A stretch of DNA of 12,943 nt from Bacteroidota bacterium (GTDB lineage Bacteria; Bacteroidota; Bacteroidia; Bacteroidales; Prolixibacteraceae): the NCBI GenBank assembly GCA_023488865.1, contig JAMDDG010000080.1, forward strand, positions 1-12,943, written 5' to 3'. A program made the position numbers and the translations under genes. The notes under the pieces were generated by a model. It did no database searches, had not been told where the DNA came from, and saw only the letters and a program-made list of their open reading frames with translations. This document shows, in pieces, positions 1 to 6,688 of the stretch (positions are counted from its first letter, which is position 1; each line of letters opens with the position of its first letter).

Positions 1-98
1 TGTTGCATTCAGGATTTGTAATTCAAATAATTGATGAAAATGAAGCCCGCGAAACCATGGAACTTTTTAATGAAATAATTCAAAAAGGAAAAGAATGA
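1..98 (+). CDS. hypC: HypC hydrogenase maturation chaperone, 3' end only
   Basis: Only the last 31 codons are inside the window; the reading frame begins at base 3 and stops with TGA at 96-98. The visible residues (LHSGFVIQIIDENEARETM...) match the C-terminal part of HypC/HupF proteins, where a short beta strand (vHvGFAI) precedes a helix containing an EEAretle pattern. HypC is a small chaperone that works with HypD to carry the Fe(CN)2CO unit and then binds the hydrogenase large subunit. The N-terminal Met-Cys that is essential in the family is upstream and cannot be checked. The stop overlaps the hypD start as ATGA, so the two are translationally coupled. The identification is firm because hypD, hypE, hypA and hypB follow. 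Confidence 0.85.
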   Translation, partial: LHSGFVIQIIDENEARETMELFNEIIQKGKE

Positions 99-1174
99 GG
101 TACATTGATGAATACTGGGACAAAAGCACTGTTACCGAATTGATAAAGGCAATTCACCGGGAAAGCAAAAATCCTGTCCGGTTAATGGAAGTTTGCGGTG
201 GCCACACGATGGCAATCCGTAAATCCGGCATTCCGGCATTGCTTCCGCCAACCATCCAGTTGCTAAGCGGTCCCGGGTGCCCCGTTTGTGTTACCGGCAA
301 AGCATTCATCGACAAAGCCATCAAACTATCCGAAAACGACGATATAATCATAACAACGTACGGCGATTTATTGCGGGTACCGGGTTCGAATTCAACCTTG
401 GAAAAAGAACGGGCAAAGAACGCTGATGTCAGAATGATTTATTCCCCGCTGGATGCACTTGAAATTGCAAAACAAAACCCATTGAAAAAAGTAGTTTTTC
501 TCGGAATCGGTTTCGAAACTACTTCGCCTGCAAGTGCAGTAACTATCCTTCAGGCAAAAAATGAAAAAATCGATAATTTATACTTGTTGAGCGCACATAA
601 AATTATGCCGCCTGCCATGGCTGCCCTTATCGATGAAGGCGTTAAAATAAACGGGTACATCTGCCCAGGGCATGTAAGTACAATTACAGGCTCCGGCATT
701 TACAACGAAATAGTCGAGAAATTCGGACTAGGTTGTGTAATCACAGGTTTTGAACCTGTTGATTTGTTACAGGGGATTTTAATGCTGGTCATGCAGCACG
801 AATTGGGAGAACCAAGGAATGAGGTTCAGTACAAGCGGGCCGTTAAATCAGAAGGAAACCAAAAAGCCTTAAAAATATTAAACGAAGTTTTTGAACTTAA
901 AGATGATTGGTGGCGGGGCTTGGGTATGGTTTCCAACAGTGGGTTAATGCTCACAAAGGAGTTTGAGGAATTTGACGCTGAAAAGTATTTTGATTTGGAT
1001 TTACCGGAACCAGAGGAAGTAAAAGGGTGTATTTGCGGAGAAATTCTGAAGGGGAAAAAACTTCCAACCGATTGTAAACTATTTGGGGAAATATGTACCC
1101 CGGATAATCCGGTGGGTGCTTGTATGGTTTCGGCAGAAGGATCGTGTCAGGCTTTTTATAAATACAAACTATGA
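95..1174 (+). CDS. hypD: HypD hydrogenase maturation Fe-S protein
   Basis: A 359-residue protein of normal HypD length. HypD is the iron-sulfur scaffold on which, with HypC and HypE, the cyanide and CO ligands of the [NiFe]-hydrogenase iron are assembled in the cytoplasm. The family signatures are intact: CGGHT at residues 34-38, GPGCPVC at 59-65 with the redox-active cysteine pair C62/C65, and GFETTSP at 139-145. A C-terminal cysteine set at 312, 314, 327, 334, 343 and 351 contains the usual [4Fe-4S] ligands and the GACMVSAEGSC ending. The ATG overlaps the hypC stop (ATGA), and the stop overlaps the hypE start in the same way, so start and end are well supported. No defects are seen. Confidence 0.97.
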   Translation: MRYIDEYWDKSTVTELIKAIHRESKNPVRLMEVCGGHTMAIRKSGIPALLPPTIQLLSGPGCPVCVTGKAFIDKAIKLSENDDIIITTYGDLLRVPGSNSTLEKERAKNADVRMIYSPLDALEIAKQNPLKKVVFLGIGFETTSPASAVTILQAKNEKIDNLYLLSAHKIMPPAMAALIDEGVKINGYICPGHVSTITGSGIYNEIVEKFGLGCVITGFEPVDLLQGILMLVMQHELGEPRNEVQYKRAVKSEGNQKALKILNEVFELKDDWWRGLGMVSNSGLMLTKEFEEFDAEKYFDLDLPEPEEVKGCICGEILKGKKLPTDCKLFGEICTPDNPVGACMVSAEGSCQAFYKYKL

Positions 1175-2187
1175 ATAGTGGACAAATTTTATTAAGCCAC
1201 GGTAGCGGTGGAAAACGGAGTAATGAATTAATAAAGGGATTGTTTCTCAGGTATTTTGGAAATGAAATTCTGAATGCCGGGGGAGATTCTGCCTTGTTGG
1301 CCATGAATGGTGATAACCTGGCATTTACAACCGATTCATTCGTAGTTGACCCACTATTTTTCCCGGGAGGAGACATCGGGAAATTGGCAATTTGCGGCAC
1401 TGTAAACGACCTTGCAGTTTCAGGGGCAACACCTGAATTTCTTAGTGCAGGCTTTATCATAGAAGAAGGACTGGATTTTCAGATCCTCGAAAAAATTGTA
1501 AAAAGCATGGCTGATACAGCCATTCAGGCCAACATTAAAATTGTTACCGGTGACACCAAAGTGGTTAACCGGGGAAAATGCGATAAAATTTTCATTAATA
1601 CTTCCGGAATCGGGAAACTAAGGCCGCATCTCAGGAAAATAAGTTCGGGGGAAGGAATTCAACCGGGGGATAAAATATTGATAAATGGGTTTATTGCCGA
1701 CCATGGAATTGCAGTTATGAGCGCCCGTAATGATTTTAAAGTTTTCGCAAAGGTAGAGTCAGACTGTGCCCCTTTAAATGATTTGGTAAACGGGGCGCTA
1801 CAGGTATCTGAGAACATAAAATTTATGCGGGATGCAACCCGTGGCGGTGTGGCAACTGTTTTAGCTGAAATTACAACAAACAAAAAATTCGGAATTGAGA
1901 TAACCGAAGAACAAATCCCGGTTCGTGAAAGTGTACGCGGAATGTGTGAGTTCTTTGGGTTCGATCCTTTGTATGTGGCCAATGAAGGGAAAATTGTTTT
2001 TATCGTTGCTGAAATAGATGCCTCTCAAATTTTATTAAATTTACAGAAGAACGAGTATGGGAAAAATGCAGCTATCATTGGGACGGTTGTAAGTGAACAC
2101 CCGGGGACGGTAGTTTTACAGACTAAAATTGGAGGGAAACGTATTGTTGATATGCTTTCGGGCGACCAATTGCCCAGAATTTGTTAA
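1171..2187 (+). CDS. hypE: HypE carbamoyl dehydratase, cyanide donor for NiFe hydrogenase
   Basis: A 338-residue AIR-synthase-like (PurM superfamily) protein. HypE accepts a carbamoyl group from HypF on its C-terminal cysteine, dehydrates it with ATP to a thiocyanate and passes cyanide to the iron held by HypC-HypD. The N-terminal glycine-rich element LSHGSGG (residues 8-14), the DSALLAM segment, the TTDSFVVDPLFFPGG stretch and the CGTVNDLAVSGA stretch are typical. The last four residues are PRIC, the invariant tail with the acceptor cysteine, so the protein should be active and the stop is correct. It starts on the ATGA overlap with hypD; hypA begins 9 bases after the stop. Confidence 0.97.
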   Translation: MNSGQILLSHGSGGKRSNELIKGLFLRYFGNEILNAGGDSALLAMNGDNLAFTTDSFVVDPLFFPGGDIGKLAICGTVNDLAVSGATPEFLSAGFIIEEGLDFQILEKIVKSMADTAIQANIKIVTGDTKVVNRGKCDKIFINTSGIGKLRPHLRKISSGEGIQPGDKILINGFIADHGIAVMSARNDFKVFAKVESDCAPLNDLVNGALQVSENIKFMRDATRGGVATVLAEITTNKKFGIEITEEQIPVRESVRGMCEFFGFDPLYVANEGKIVFIVAEIDASQILLNLQKNEYGKNAAIIGTVVSEHPGTVVLQTKIGGKRIVDMLSGDQLPRIC

Positions 2188-2196
2188 AAGAAAATT

Positions 2197-2535
2197 ATGC
2201 ACGAATTCTCAATAGCCCTATCAATTATTGACATTGCTGAAGAAATTGCAACGAAGGAAAAGGCAGATCAGATACAATCTATCGATATTGAAATTGGCGC
2301 ATTGTCGGGCGTAGTTTTGGATGCTTTGAAATTTGCATTGAAAATAACAGTGGAAGGGACCATTTTGGGCGAAACACAAATAAACTTTTTCCCAATTTCC
2401 GGAAAGGCCGTATGTAACGATTGCAATCTCAGGTTTGAGACCAGTGATTTACTAGCCATTTGTCCGGGTTGTGGTGGGGGTACCCTGGAAATTATTGACG
2501 GGAAACAATTGCGGGTTAAATCTTTAACAGTATAA
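2197..2535 (+). CDS. hypA: HypA nickel chaperone
   Basis: A 112-residue protein of standard HypA size. HypA works with the GTPase HypB to insert nickel into the hydrogenase large subunit. It opens with Met-His-Glu (MHEFSIA); the N-terminus and His2 are the known nickel site of the family. A zinc-binding loop is formed by two CxxC pairs, C73/C76 and C89/C92 (CNDC and CPGC). Sequence before the start is A-rich with no strong Shine-Dalgarno site, as is common in Bacteroidota. It lies between hypE and hypB, 9 and 15 bases away, on one transcript. A urease-type role is possible for HypA in some bacteria, but the complete hyp context argues for hydrogenase. Confidence 0.96.
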   Translation: MHEFSIALSIIDIAEEIATKEKADQIQSIDIEIGALSGVVLDALKFALKITVEGTILGETQINFFPISGKAVCNDCNLRFETSDLLAICPGCGGGTLEIIDGKQLRVKSLTV

Positions 2536-2550
2536 TAAAAACAAAAAGTT

Positions 2551-3372
2551 ATGTGCGATACTTGTGGCTGCGAAGAAAACGACAATGTTAGAATTTATAA
2601 ACCGGGACAAGACAATTTGGAACATCACCATCATTCCCATGACCATACTGTTCCACATCATCATCCTGGCGAACACCAGCATCGGGAAATCTCAGTTGAA
2701 ACAGACATTCTTTCAAAGAATAATTTGCTGGCAGAACGCAACCGGGGATTTTTTGAAGCCCTGGATATTTTCGCCATAAACATGGTAAGTTCACCGGGAT
2801 CGGGCAAAACTTCCATTATTGAGAGAACAATTGCTGAAATCAGCGACCAACTAAAATTTTATGTAATTGAAGGCGACCAGCAAACTGCAAATGATGCCGA
2901 ACGCATTCAAAAAGCGGGAGCAGAAGCTGTACAGATAAATACCGGAAACGGTTGCCATTTGGATGCGGACATGGTAAACAAAGCAGCCAAACAGCTGGCT
3001 CCTGAAAGTCATTCAGTTTTGATTATTGAAAATGTGGGGAATTTGATTTGCCCGTCGATGTTCGATCTGGGGGAAGGTAAACGTATAACAATTTTTAGTG
3101 TTACGGAGGGGGATGACAAACCAGCCAAGTATCCAACCATTTTTCATACTTCTCATGTTTGTATAATCAACAAAACAGATCTTTTGCCTTACGTTGATTT
3201 CGATATTGAAAAAGCTAAAAATCTGGTAAAAAGGTTAAATCCTGAAATGGAATTTTTTGAAGTTTCAGCAAAAACCGGAGAAGGAATGGACGAGTGGTAC
3301 AATTGGCTAAAGTCTCAACACCAACAAGCTGGCATTCAAAGGATAACAAGTCTGCAAAGAGGCACTAAATAG
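2551..3372 (+). CDS. hypB: HypB nickel-inserting GTPase
   Basis: A 273-residue SIMIBI-class GTPase that delivers nickel to hydrogenase with HypA. It begins with the high-affinity metal motif CxxCGC (residues 2-7), followed by a histidine-rich tract at about residues 25-44 with 12 His, which could store nickel or zinc. The GTPase core has a P-loop SPGSGKTS (81-88), the EGDQ element (107-110), the metal-binding GNGCH (132-136), ENVGNL (160-165) and the guanine-specificity motif NKTD (207-210). It therefore combines the N-terminal CxxCGC and the His-rich stretch. It is the last gene of the operon; a hairpin terminator starts 9 bases after the stop. No damage is seen. Confidence 0.96.
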   Translation: MCDTCGCEENDNVRIYKPGQDNLEHHHHSHDHTVPHHHPGEHQHREISVETDILSKNNLLAERNRGFFEALDIFAINMVSSPGSGKTSIIERTIAEISDQLKFYVIEGDQQTANDAERIQKAGAEAVQINTGNGCHLDADMVNKAAKQLAPESHSVLIIENVGNLICPSMFDLGEGKRITIFSVTEGDDKPAKYPTIFHTSHVCIINKTDLLPYVDFDIEKAKNLVKRLNPEMEFFEVSAKTGEGMDEWYNWLKSQHQQAGIQRITSLQRGTK

Positions 3373-3381
3373 GGACACAAA

Positions 3382-3410
3382 AAAACCGAAGGTCGATTTC
3401 CTCCGGTTTT
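3382..3410. terminator. Hairpin terminator between hypB and fucI, probably bidirectional
   Basis: Arms 3382-3392 and 3400-3410 pair over 11 positions with one A-C mismatch and a 7-base loop. On the + strand the right arm ends in four T. On the - strand the structure is followed by a longer T run, because bases 3378-3385 are all A. It therefore fits best as the terminator of fucI, and it can also end the convergent hyp operon. Confidence 0.8.
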
Positions 3411-3433
3411 CTAAATTATTTTTGGAATAAAAA

Positions 3434-5224
3434 CTATCTTGTTTTCCCGTAAAGCGGCCCATATGCGCCGCACGCACGGTAATCAGCCCCCTCTTTGTCC
3501 ATGCCGAAAGCATTCCAGGCAGCCGGTCGGAAGATTTTCTCTTCCGGCACATTGTGCATGCAAACCGGGATCCTCAGCATCGAAGCCAGCGAAATCAGAT
3601 CGGCGCCAATATGGCCGTAGCTGATGGCCCCGTGATTGGCCCCCCAGTTGGCCATTACGCTGTAAACATCGGCAAAGGCGCCTTCTCCGTTCACGCGCGG
3701 GGCAAACCAGGTAGTCGGCCAGGTCGGGTCGGTGCGCTGATCCAGGGTATCGTGAACTTCACCCGGCAAATCGATAGTCCATCCTTCTGCAAGTTGCAGA
3801 ACGGGACCAATCCCTTTTACAATATTTACCCGGCTCATGGTAACCGGCATCTCTCCTTCGGTTTTAAAGTGGGAAGAAAAACCGCCTCCGCGGAAGTAAC
3901 CGAGGTTGCCGTGTGGCCAGTCGGTCGCATCCAGACAGGCCTGCGCTTCTGCCTCGGAGATCTCCCAGAAGGGTTTCATGACCGATTTGCCCTCTTTTTT
4001 CTGCTTGCCTGTAGCATCAAGTGTGGTAGACCCTGAATTAATCAAGTGGATAATGCCATTGGAGGCCTTTCCTGCCAGTTTATGCCCGGTAACCCGCTCA
4101 ACTGCAACCGGGCTCCAATAAGTACGTACATCTGAAAATATCTGGGCGGTATTGGTCAGCAGATGGCCGAATAACATGGCAACCCCGTTTAAACAGTCGT
4201 TCTCGGTAGCGAATACAAATGCCTCACGAAGTCCGTTCCAGTCGAAAGAGGAGTTCAAAATGGCCTCCATGAAATCGCCGTTGGGAAGGTGATCCGTCCA
4301 GGCGCGCTGTCCCTGGAACCCGCCAAAAATGGCGTTGTGACCAAGCGCTTCTTCGCCAAAGCCCAAAGCCTTCAATTTCGGGTTACCAATCATCAGGTCG
4401 CGGGCAGCCAGGGTCATTTTGACCACCATCTCCCACTCCCAGTCTTTGCGTTCGCGGGTTGCCTGTTTGGCCGGATCGTTGACATCCTTCCCTTCCTTGC
4501 AGTTCTTTTTGACCCAGGCCAGGGCTTTTTCAAACTCAGCCTTGTCGTAGATACCGCGTTCGGCACGACGGATCAATTCAGACATGTCAATGACCTCCGT
4601 CCTGACACCCAGATAATCCAACAGAAACTCCTGGTCCACATAAGAACCGGCTATCCCCATCGACATCCCGCCAAGGGAGAGATACGATTTATTTTTCATC
4701 TGGGCCACCACCAACCCGGCCTTGACAAAGCGCAAAATCTTCTCTTTGACATCCGCAGGAATGGTCGTATCATTTTTATCCTGGACATCATGTCCATAAA
4801 TTCCGAAAGCAGGCAATCCTTTCTGGGCGTATCCGGCCAAAGCCGCAGCCAGGTAAACCGCGCCGGGACGTTCGGTGCCATTGAAACCCCAGACAGCTTT
4901 AGGCAGCAGCGGATCGGTGTCCATCACTTCCGTACCATAGCACCAGCAGGGAGAAACAGTCAGCGACACGCCGACACCCGAGCGGGCGAATTTCTCAGCG
5001 CACATGGCAGCTTCGGCCACACCGCCAATCGTTGAGTCAGCGATCACGCATTCGACCTTCTCCCCGTTAGGGAAACGAAGGTTTTCGCTGATCAACTGAG
5101 CGGCCGCTTTGGCCATATTCAGGGTTTGATTTTCGAGGGATTCCCTTACTCCCTGAAGCCGGCCGTCAATAACGGGCCGGATACCTACTTTGGGTAGATC
5201 GCCAATTAATCTGTTTGAAGCCAT
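3434..5224 (-). CDS. fucI: L-fucose isomerase
   Basis: A 596-residue protein that follows the well-known E. coli FucI (about 591 residues) closely along its whole length. It interconverts L-fucose and L-fuculose (and D-arabinose/D-ribulose) in the cytoplasm with a manganese ion. Stretches characteristic of FucI are visible: GIRPVIDGR near residue 14, SPCWCYG (91-97), FNGTERPGAVYLAAALA (114-130), FGIYGHDVQD (140-149), FQGQRAWTD (303-311) and SSFDWNG (325-331). The expected metal/catalytic residues are present: Glu341 in ATEND, Asp365 in SDVRTYW and His531 in GANHG. The ATG at 5222-5224 is preceded by an A/T-rich leader with no strong ribosome site. It stands alone here; no fucK, aldolase or permease is in the window. 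The gene is distinctly GC-richer than the hyp genes (39 of 60 bases G/C at 3601-3660 against 25 of 60 at 1501-1560). Confidence 0.97.
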   Translation of the reverse strand: MASNRLIGDLPKVGIRPVIDGRLQGVRESLENQTLNMAKAAAQLISENLRFPNGEKVECVIADSTIGGVAEAAMCAEKFARSGVGVSLTVSPCWCYGTEVMDTDPLLPKAVWGFNGTERPGAVYLAAALAGYAQKGLPAFGIYGHDVQDKNDTTIPADVKEKILRFVKAGLVVAQMKNKSYLSLGGMSMGIAGSYVDQEFLLDYLGVRTEVIDMSELIRRAERGIYDKAEFEKALAWVKKNCKEGKDVNDPAKQATRERKDWEWEMVVKMTLAARDLMIGNPKLKALGFGEEALGHNAIFGGFQGQRAWTDHLPNGDFMEAILNSSFDWNGLREAFVFATENDCLNGVAMLFGHLLTNTAQIFSDVRTYWSPVAVERVTGHKLAGKASNGIIHLINSGSTTLDATGKQKKEGKSVMKPFWEISEAEAQACLDATDWPHGNLGYFRGGGFSSHFKTEGEMPVTMSRVNIVKGIGPVLQLAEGWTIDLPGEVHDTLDQRTDPTWPTTWFAPRVNGEGAFADVYSVMANWGANHGAISYGHIGADLISLASMLRIPVCMHNVPEEKIFRPAAWNAFGMDKEGADYRACGAYGPLYGKTR

Positions 5225-5280
5225 CTTTTGAATGTAAATTATATATTTCTATCAATTGTTTGATTTGTCCGGCACAAAAC

Positions 5281-5363
5281 TCCTTCGTGTAACTTTGTGC
5301 GCACTTTGAGTACTTTGTGGTTAGGTTTTTTACCACAATGGTCTCAAAGGTTTTCACAAAGGT
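5281..5363. repeat. Back-to-back copy of the CCTTCGTG-type repeat, forming a hairpin
   Basis: Bases 5281-5323 begin TCCTTCGTG and end TTTGTGGTTA. They are the same length (43 bases) as 9611-9653, with a closely matching start, third block and end. Bases 5331-5363 hold the opposite orientation (ACCACAATGGTCTCAAAGG...). The two face each other: TTGTGGT at 5315-5321 pairs perfectly with ACCACAA at 5332-5338 across a 10-base loop. The stem continues with mismatches so that 15 of 18 positions between 5304 and 5349 pair. It lies about 60 bases upstream of fucI and would fall in its leader if transcription starts further upstream. The units recall the ACCACGAAGGACACGAAGG type found beside GxxExxY genes. 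Confidence 0.7.
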
Positions 5364-5410
5364 CCTCCAAGAAAATTCTTTCCTTCCCAATACCTATCTC
5401 CAAATATAAA

Positions 5411-5454
5411 GGGAAGCCGTAAATTTAGCTACTTTAGATTAGAAACGGCATCCC
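5411..5454. repeat. Hairpin of unknown role upstream of the HlyD gene
   Basis: GGGAAGCCGT at 5411-5420 and ACGGCATCCC at 5445-5454 pair at 9 of 10 positions around a 24-base loop. The right arm runs into further C and T (CCTTCTT), so alternative pairing with AAGGG at 5409-5413 is possible. It sits 88 bases before the HlyD start. It could be a regulatory leader structure, an operator or a remnant of an inserted element; the sequence does not decide. Confidence 0.5.
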
Positions 5455-5542
5455 CCTTCTTCAAAAAGTAGTCCTAAAATTCTTTTTTCTCTCTTTTTTG
5501 CCTTAACTTACTTGTACCAATTTATGGTTAAAGTTACAGGCA

Positions 5543-6688
5543 ATGTCTCCACTATTTCCTCCCGAAATTATTAAAAGTAGTTCAGAAAACTACTTTTCGG
5601 AACAAAGCACCTCCAGCCGGATCATCTATCTATCTGTGATGCTGCTTTTAATCGTTGCCATCGGACTGTTGCCTTTCATGAAAGTTCAGGTCACGACACA
5701 AAGTGAAGGGGTCGTGCGTTCCGGGAACGAAGAAAATCCAATCACCCCGGTGGTCTCCGGTGAAGTTGTTTCTTGCAGGATTTCCGAAAACCAGGTCGTC
5801 GGTAAGGGCGATACATTATTGGTATTGGCTACCGACCGGATTGATCAGGAGATGAAGTTACTGGCCTTCCGACAAGTGGAAGAAAAGGTGCAGCTTGCCG
5901 ATTTGAACAAGTTGCTCACCGGGGAAACAGAGGGTTTGCATTCTGCCCTTTACCGTCAGGATTACGCCGGCTATGCGGGCAGGCGAGCAGAACAAAAATC
6001 ACAATTACAACAAGCTGAGAGCGAGTATCTTCTGGCCGAAACTCTTTACAAAAAGGGAATTACCCCCAAACATGATTTTGAAAAAGTCACCCATCAATTT
6101 CAATACGAAAAAGATAAGTACAACTCAATTCAGGCACAACAGTTCACCCTTTGGCAAGGAAAACTGAAAGAAACGATTTTGAACCTTGCTGATTTGAAGA
6201 CAAAAATTGAACAATTGAACAAAGAAAAAGAGCAGTATTGTCTCACCGCTCCGATTGCAGGCACAATAACCGGATACAATGGAATCAAGCCCGGAAATTT
6301 TATTGCCCCCAACCAGCAGATTGCGCGGATCGCTCCTGAGAACGACCTGTTAGTGGAGTGCCTTGTCTCCTCTTCCGATATCGGTTTGATTAATCAGGGT
6401 ATGCCGGCTTCCTTTCAATTTCACGCTTTTAACTACAATTTGTGGGGTGTGGCAACCGGGTCGGTCAACGAAATCTCCAACAATGTGGTCAGCATCAACA
6501 ACCGGACTTTTTTCAGGATCAAATGCCAGCTGGACCAGCGCTTCCTACAATTGAAAAACGGGACCACAGGAAACCTGAGAAAGGGAATGACCCTGACCGG
6601 TAGGTTTAAAGTTGCCGACCGAACTTTGTTTCAGCTTTTGTATGACAAAGCCGACAACTGGCTAAATCCAAAACGCAAAAAGGGATGA
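5543..6688 (+). CDS. HlyD-family membrane-fusion adaptor of a peptide exporter
   Basis: A 381-residue periplasmic adaptor subunit. There is a short cytoplasmic N-terminus, one membrane segment at about residues 27-46 (IIYLSVMLLLIVAIGLLPFM), then a periplasmic part. That part has a split lipoyl/barrel-sandwich domain: the first half is near residues 48-94 (SEGVVRSG, GEVVSCRISENQVVGKGDTLLVL) and the second near 231-260 (APIAGTITGYNGIKPGNFI). Between them lies a helical hairpin rich in Q, E and K, and a beta-barrel region follows. This is the layout of the adaptors that pair with C39-type ABC exporters. Its stop overlaps the exporter start as ATGA, so the two are made together. The start ATG at 5543 is the first in frame; an upstream ATG at 5524 is out of frame and opens only 16 codons. 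No outer-membrane TolC gene is in the window. Confidence 0.9.
   Translation: MSPLFPPEIIKSSSENYFSEQSTSSRIIYLSVMLLLIVAIGLLPFMKVQVTTQSEGVVRSGNEENPITPVVSGEVVSCRISENQVVGKGDTLLVLATDRIDQEMKLLAFRQVEEKVQLADLNKLLTGETEGLHSALYRQDYAGYAGRRAEQKSQLQQAESEYLLAETLYKKGITPKHDFEKVTHQFQYEKDKYNSIQAQQFTLWQGKLKETILNLADLKTKIEQLNKEKEQYCLTAPIAGTITGYNGIKPGNFIAPNQQIARIAPENDLLVECLVSSSDIGLINQGMPASFQFHAFNYNLWGVATGSVNEISNNVVSINNRTFFRIKCQLDQRFLQLKNGTTGNLRKGMTLTGRFKVADRTLFQLLYDKADNWLNPKRKKG

Larger units (their letters stand above)
5225..5542. other. Divergent intergenic region of fucI and the export module
   Basis: These 318 bases hold no credible gene. They contain a back-to-back repeat (5281-5363), a second hairpin (5411-5454), and a T-rich stretch before the HlyD start. 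No convincing TTTG / TAnnTTTG promoter pair was found in either direction, though both flanking genes must start their transcripts here or nearby. No small peptide with a double-glycine leader was found on either strand. Confidence 0.6.

Noticed and set aside
951..1460. 169-codon open frame on the - strand across the hypD/hypE junction
   Set aside because: Antisense to two well-conserved genes joined by an ATGA overlap; the translation has no family features.
4289..5035. 248-codon open frame on the + strand opposite fucI
   Set aside because: It lies wholly antisense to an unmistakable FucI and arises from the GC-rich codon pattern; its translation shows no recognisable domain.
5281..5363. 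CRISPR array
   Set aside because: The units are short, degenerate, adjoining or inverted, and have no spacers of constant length; no cas genes are near.
5524..5574. 16-codon frame before the adaptor gene as a precursor or leader peptide
   Set aside because: No GG leader, no amino-acid run, and it overlaps the adaptor start in another frame; most likely chance.
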